Part shown: piece by piece, positions 61,996 through 64,000 of the stretch | Position numbering within the stretch: the first letter of the stretch is position 1 | Layout of the letters: each line of letters begins with the position of its first letter | DNA from: Macrotis lagotis | Lineage: Eukaryota; Chordata; Mammalia; Peramelemorphia; Peramelidae | NCBI RefSeq assembly: GCF_037893015.1 | Contig: NC_133663.1 | Location: 138,204,507-138,268,506, forward strand | DNA length: 64,000 nucleotides | Direction: 5' to 3' | Translations under genes and position numbers: made by a program | The notes under the pieces: generated by a model | What the model was told of the DNA's origin: nothing | Seen by the model: only the letters and a program-made list of their open reading frames with translations | Databases searched by the model: none

Positions 61996-62039
61996 AAATT
62001 TTAGTCAATATTATTATTTATTGAAGCTGGCATTGGAGA

Positions 62040-63255
62040 TCAATTAATCCAACAATCAAGATTTATTATATGCCTGTTATTGGTCAGGCATTGTGCCAAG
62101 CTTTAGATTGTACAAGAAGAAGCAAAAAACAGTCCCTATTCTCAAGAATTTCACACTTTAATTAGGGGAGACAATATCTTATTCATGGAATAGCAAGAAG
62201 GCCAATTTCACTGGAATGAATCTAAGTGGAAAAAGAATATGGTATAAGAAGAATGGAAAAGTATGAATGACTTAAGATATGAATGACTTTGAATGTCAAG
62301 TGGAGGACTTTGTCTTTTAGTGCTGGAGGGAATACAGAATGATTGAAGTTTATTGAGTGGGGAAAGGAAGATGAGAGAGTCAGATCAGCACTTAAGAAAA
62401 TTTCTCGTTAAGAAAAAAGAGATTTTAAGCAAGAAGATCTACTGGCAGTTTACTGCAATAGGTCAGGCATGTGAGGACAAGAGTGGTGTCAGTGTCAGAA
62501 GAGAGATGGGGCCATGTTAAAGGGATTTTGCCAAGTTGATGACTTAGCAACAGATCTAATATGAACATGAGAGTGAATTTAAGGAATGACAACAGTAGTT
62601 TGATCTTTTACTGTAACAGAAAAGACAGAAGGGCATGAGTTTAGGGGGGGAAAGTAACGTGTTCTGATTTGGGTATGTTTCAAGATGTGTGAAGTATACT
62701 GGGAGATATGGGATTGGAGGACAGTATAGAAGTTGGAGGAGAATAGATTTATTTGAGTATCATTAGCACAGGGATGATAATTTAATCCATGGCAGTTAGT
62801 AAGATCATCAAGTGAAGTAGTGCAGATGGAGAGAGGACCAGTACAGATTCCTCTGACACACCTGCAGAGAGAGGTCATGATCTGGTTAAAGATCTAGCAA
62901 AGGCATTAGAGAAGGAGCAGTTAGAAAAACAAGAAGAAAATGATATCTTGAAGACCTAGGGAGAAGTGAGTACTAAGGAAGAGGAGAGGGCAATTAACAG
63001 TGTCAAAGTCTGCAGAGAGAAAATAAGTAATTAGAAAAACCTGTTGGATTTGGCATCTAAGAGAGTGGTAATTTCAGACAATATTGTTTCATTTTAGCAA
63101 TAAAGTCAAAAGGTAGCTTATAAAGAATTAAGCAGAGAGTGGAAGAGGAAAGCGGAAGCACCAATTATAGATAACCTTTTCAAGTAGTTTAGTGACAGAA
63201 GAGATATAGGAAGATAATTGAGATGAGAAGAGATGAGATTTCATAATTATCTGTT
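62040..63255 (-). mobile_element. L2 (CR1-clade) LINE, RT part and 3' UTR, antisense
   Basis: Low end is the reversed L2 3' UTR (AAGATTTATTATATGCCTGT, CAGGCATTGTGCCAAGC). Higher up the minus strand codes RT pieces: L-S-A-D-F-D-T at 62,999-63,025 (the LDLSAAFDTVDH motif A) and, in 62,579-62,878, CTGPLSICTTSLDDLTNCHG, then a YADD box degraded to C-A-N-D (62,759-62,770). An ancient, inactive relic, unusually long for L2 in this window. Confidence 0.85.
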
Positions 63256-64000
63256 GACTTCATTTATATGTACTATATTGTTTTCTGACTTTATCAGCAA
63301 CAAAGACAGGGTTAAGAGTCTGGAAAGGTATTGATTATCTTTAGGAATCTTTGACTTCTTGGCTAAGAATCTGTCAACAACAAAAAAATTCGTGTTATTT
63401 CAACTAGGTATATATGAATATAGAGTTAGAGATATCTACAGACATTTCTGTTGAGATATCTTAATGATAAAGTGGTTTAATTTCATATGTATCATCATGC
63501 TTCAGATGTAAAATTTGGTTGTCAGTGACTGTCATATATTTAGGAAACATATTCATCTGCCTAATTTTATTACAAAATAATATTTTTATGTTGTATAGTT
63601 AGTTTTCAAACTATAGAAAATGAGGAAGGGGTTAGGAAAGAAAAAACATTGGATATATTTCTTTTTTTTTTAATTGGCAATCTGGCCTTAACATTTAAAA
63701 ATACCTTGGGAAATATCTGACTCTTGCAAATATTCTATTGACATGAATTGATCACATTCTATTCTTTAATTTATTCATGGAAAGTTAGATCTGTACTCAT
63801 ACAAAGTATCAGATTTACAGGGAAGATGGGGACTACTTCTTAAGCAAATGAGTTTTCCTTTCTGAACCTTCTCTCATTTTTAAAATGAGGGTAATTGGAC
63901 TAAATTTCTTTCAAATCTTTTAAAAATTTATCATTGCAAATTCTAAACAAGCAGGGAAAATTTAGCCAAGGAGAAATGTTATTTACAGTAGAAAAACATT
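63256..64000. other. intergenic DNA, no gene seen
   Basis: AT-rich with a T-run at 63,661-63,671. A weak MIR-like phrase at 63,850-63,900 (TTTTCCTTTCTGAACCTTCT, CATTTTTAAAATGAGGGTAA) was not convincing enough to call separately. Confidence 0.45.

Overview
This window is gene-poor, AT-rich vertebrate DNA. It is almost certainly from a marsupial. Many copies of a short tRNA-like SINE (hallmark reading GGCAGCTAGGTGGCACAGTG, with a GCAAGGCAATGGGGTTAAGT side) occur beside marsupial-type L1 copies, BovB/RTE-like SINE tails, and old L2 and MIR relics. The exact species cannot be read from the sequence. I found no intact protein-coding gene, no RNA gene, no CRISPR array and no bacterial-type features. 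Nearly all apparent open frames are fragments of transposon proteins or microsatellite translations.

Layout. 1-16 kb: AT-rich intergenic DNA with scattered SINEs (two with clean target-site duplications), an L2 fragment, an RTE fragment, (TA)n tracts, and a 185-bp sequence present twice 1.54 kb apart. 16.7-26.1 kb: an L1 cluster, dominated by a near full-length minus-strand L1 (about 19.3-25.75 kb). A striking 80-bp-arm perfect-length palindrome sits at its upstream edge. 26-31.5 kb: microsatellites, two plus-strand L2 fragments, a MIR and a long SINE. 31.5-36.2 kb: a decayed plus-strand L1 split by a SINE. 36-41.6 kb: SINEs plus a 1.3-kb GC-richer segment (39.6-40.9 kb) that I could not identify. 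41.6-54.8 kb: two minus-strand L1s end to end. The second carries a SINE, a 0.43-kb internal tandem duplication and, inside its endonuclease region, a full-length retrocopy of the kinase gene MAP2K1 (MEK1). 57.6-61.2 kb: one L1 with the classic 5'-inverted (twin-priming) structure. 61.2-63.3 kb: a minus L1 3' end and a minus L2 reverse-transcriptase fragment.

The best-defined gene-like object is the MAP2K1 processed pseudogene (48,960-51,315). It has no introns, a CpG-rich 5' UTR, a 3' UTR with poly(A) tail, and a 16-bp target-site duplication. It also has a lost start codon, two frameshifts, an early stop and a destroyed catalytic HRD motif. The relics do not act together as a pathway. The window is a record of LINE-driven retrotransposition, and I saw no evidence for a previously undescribed biological system.
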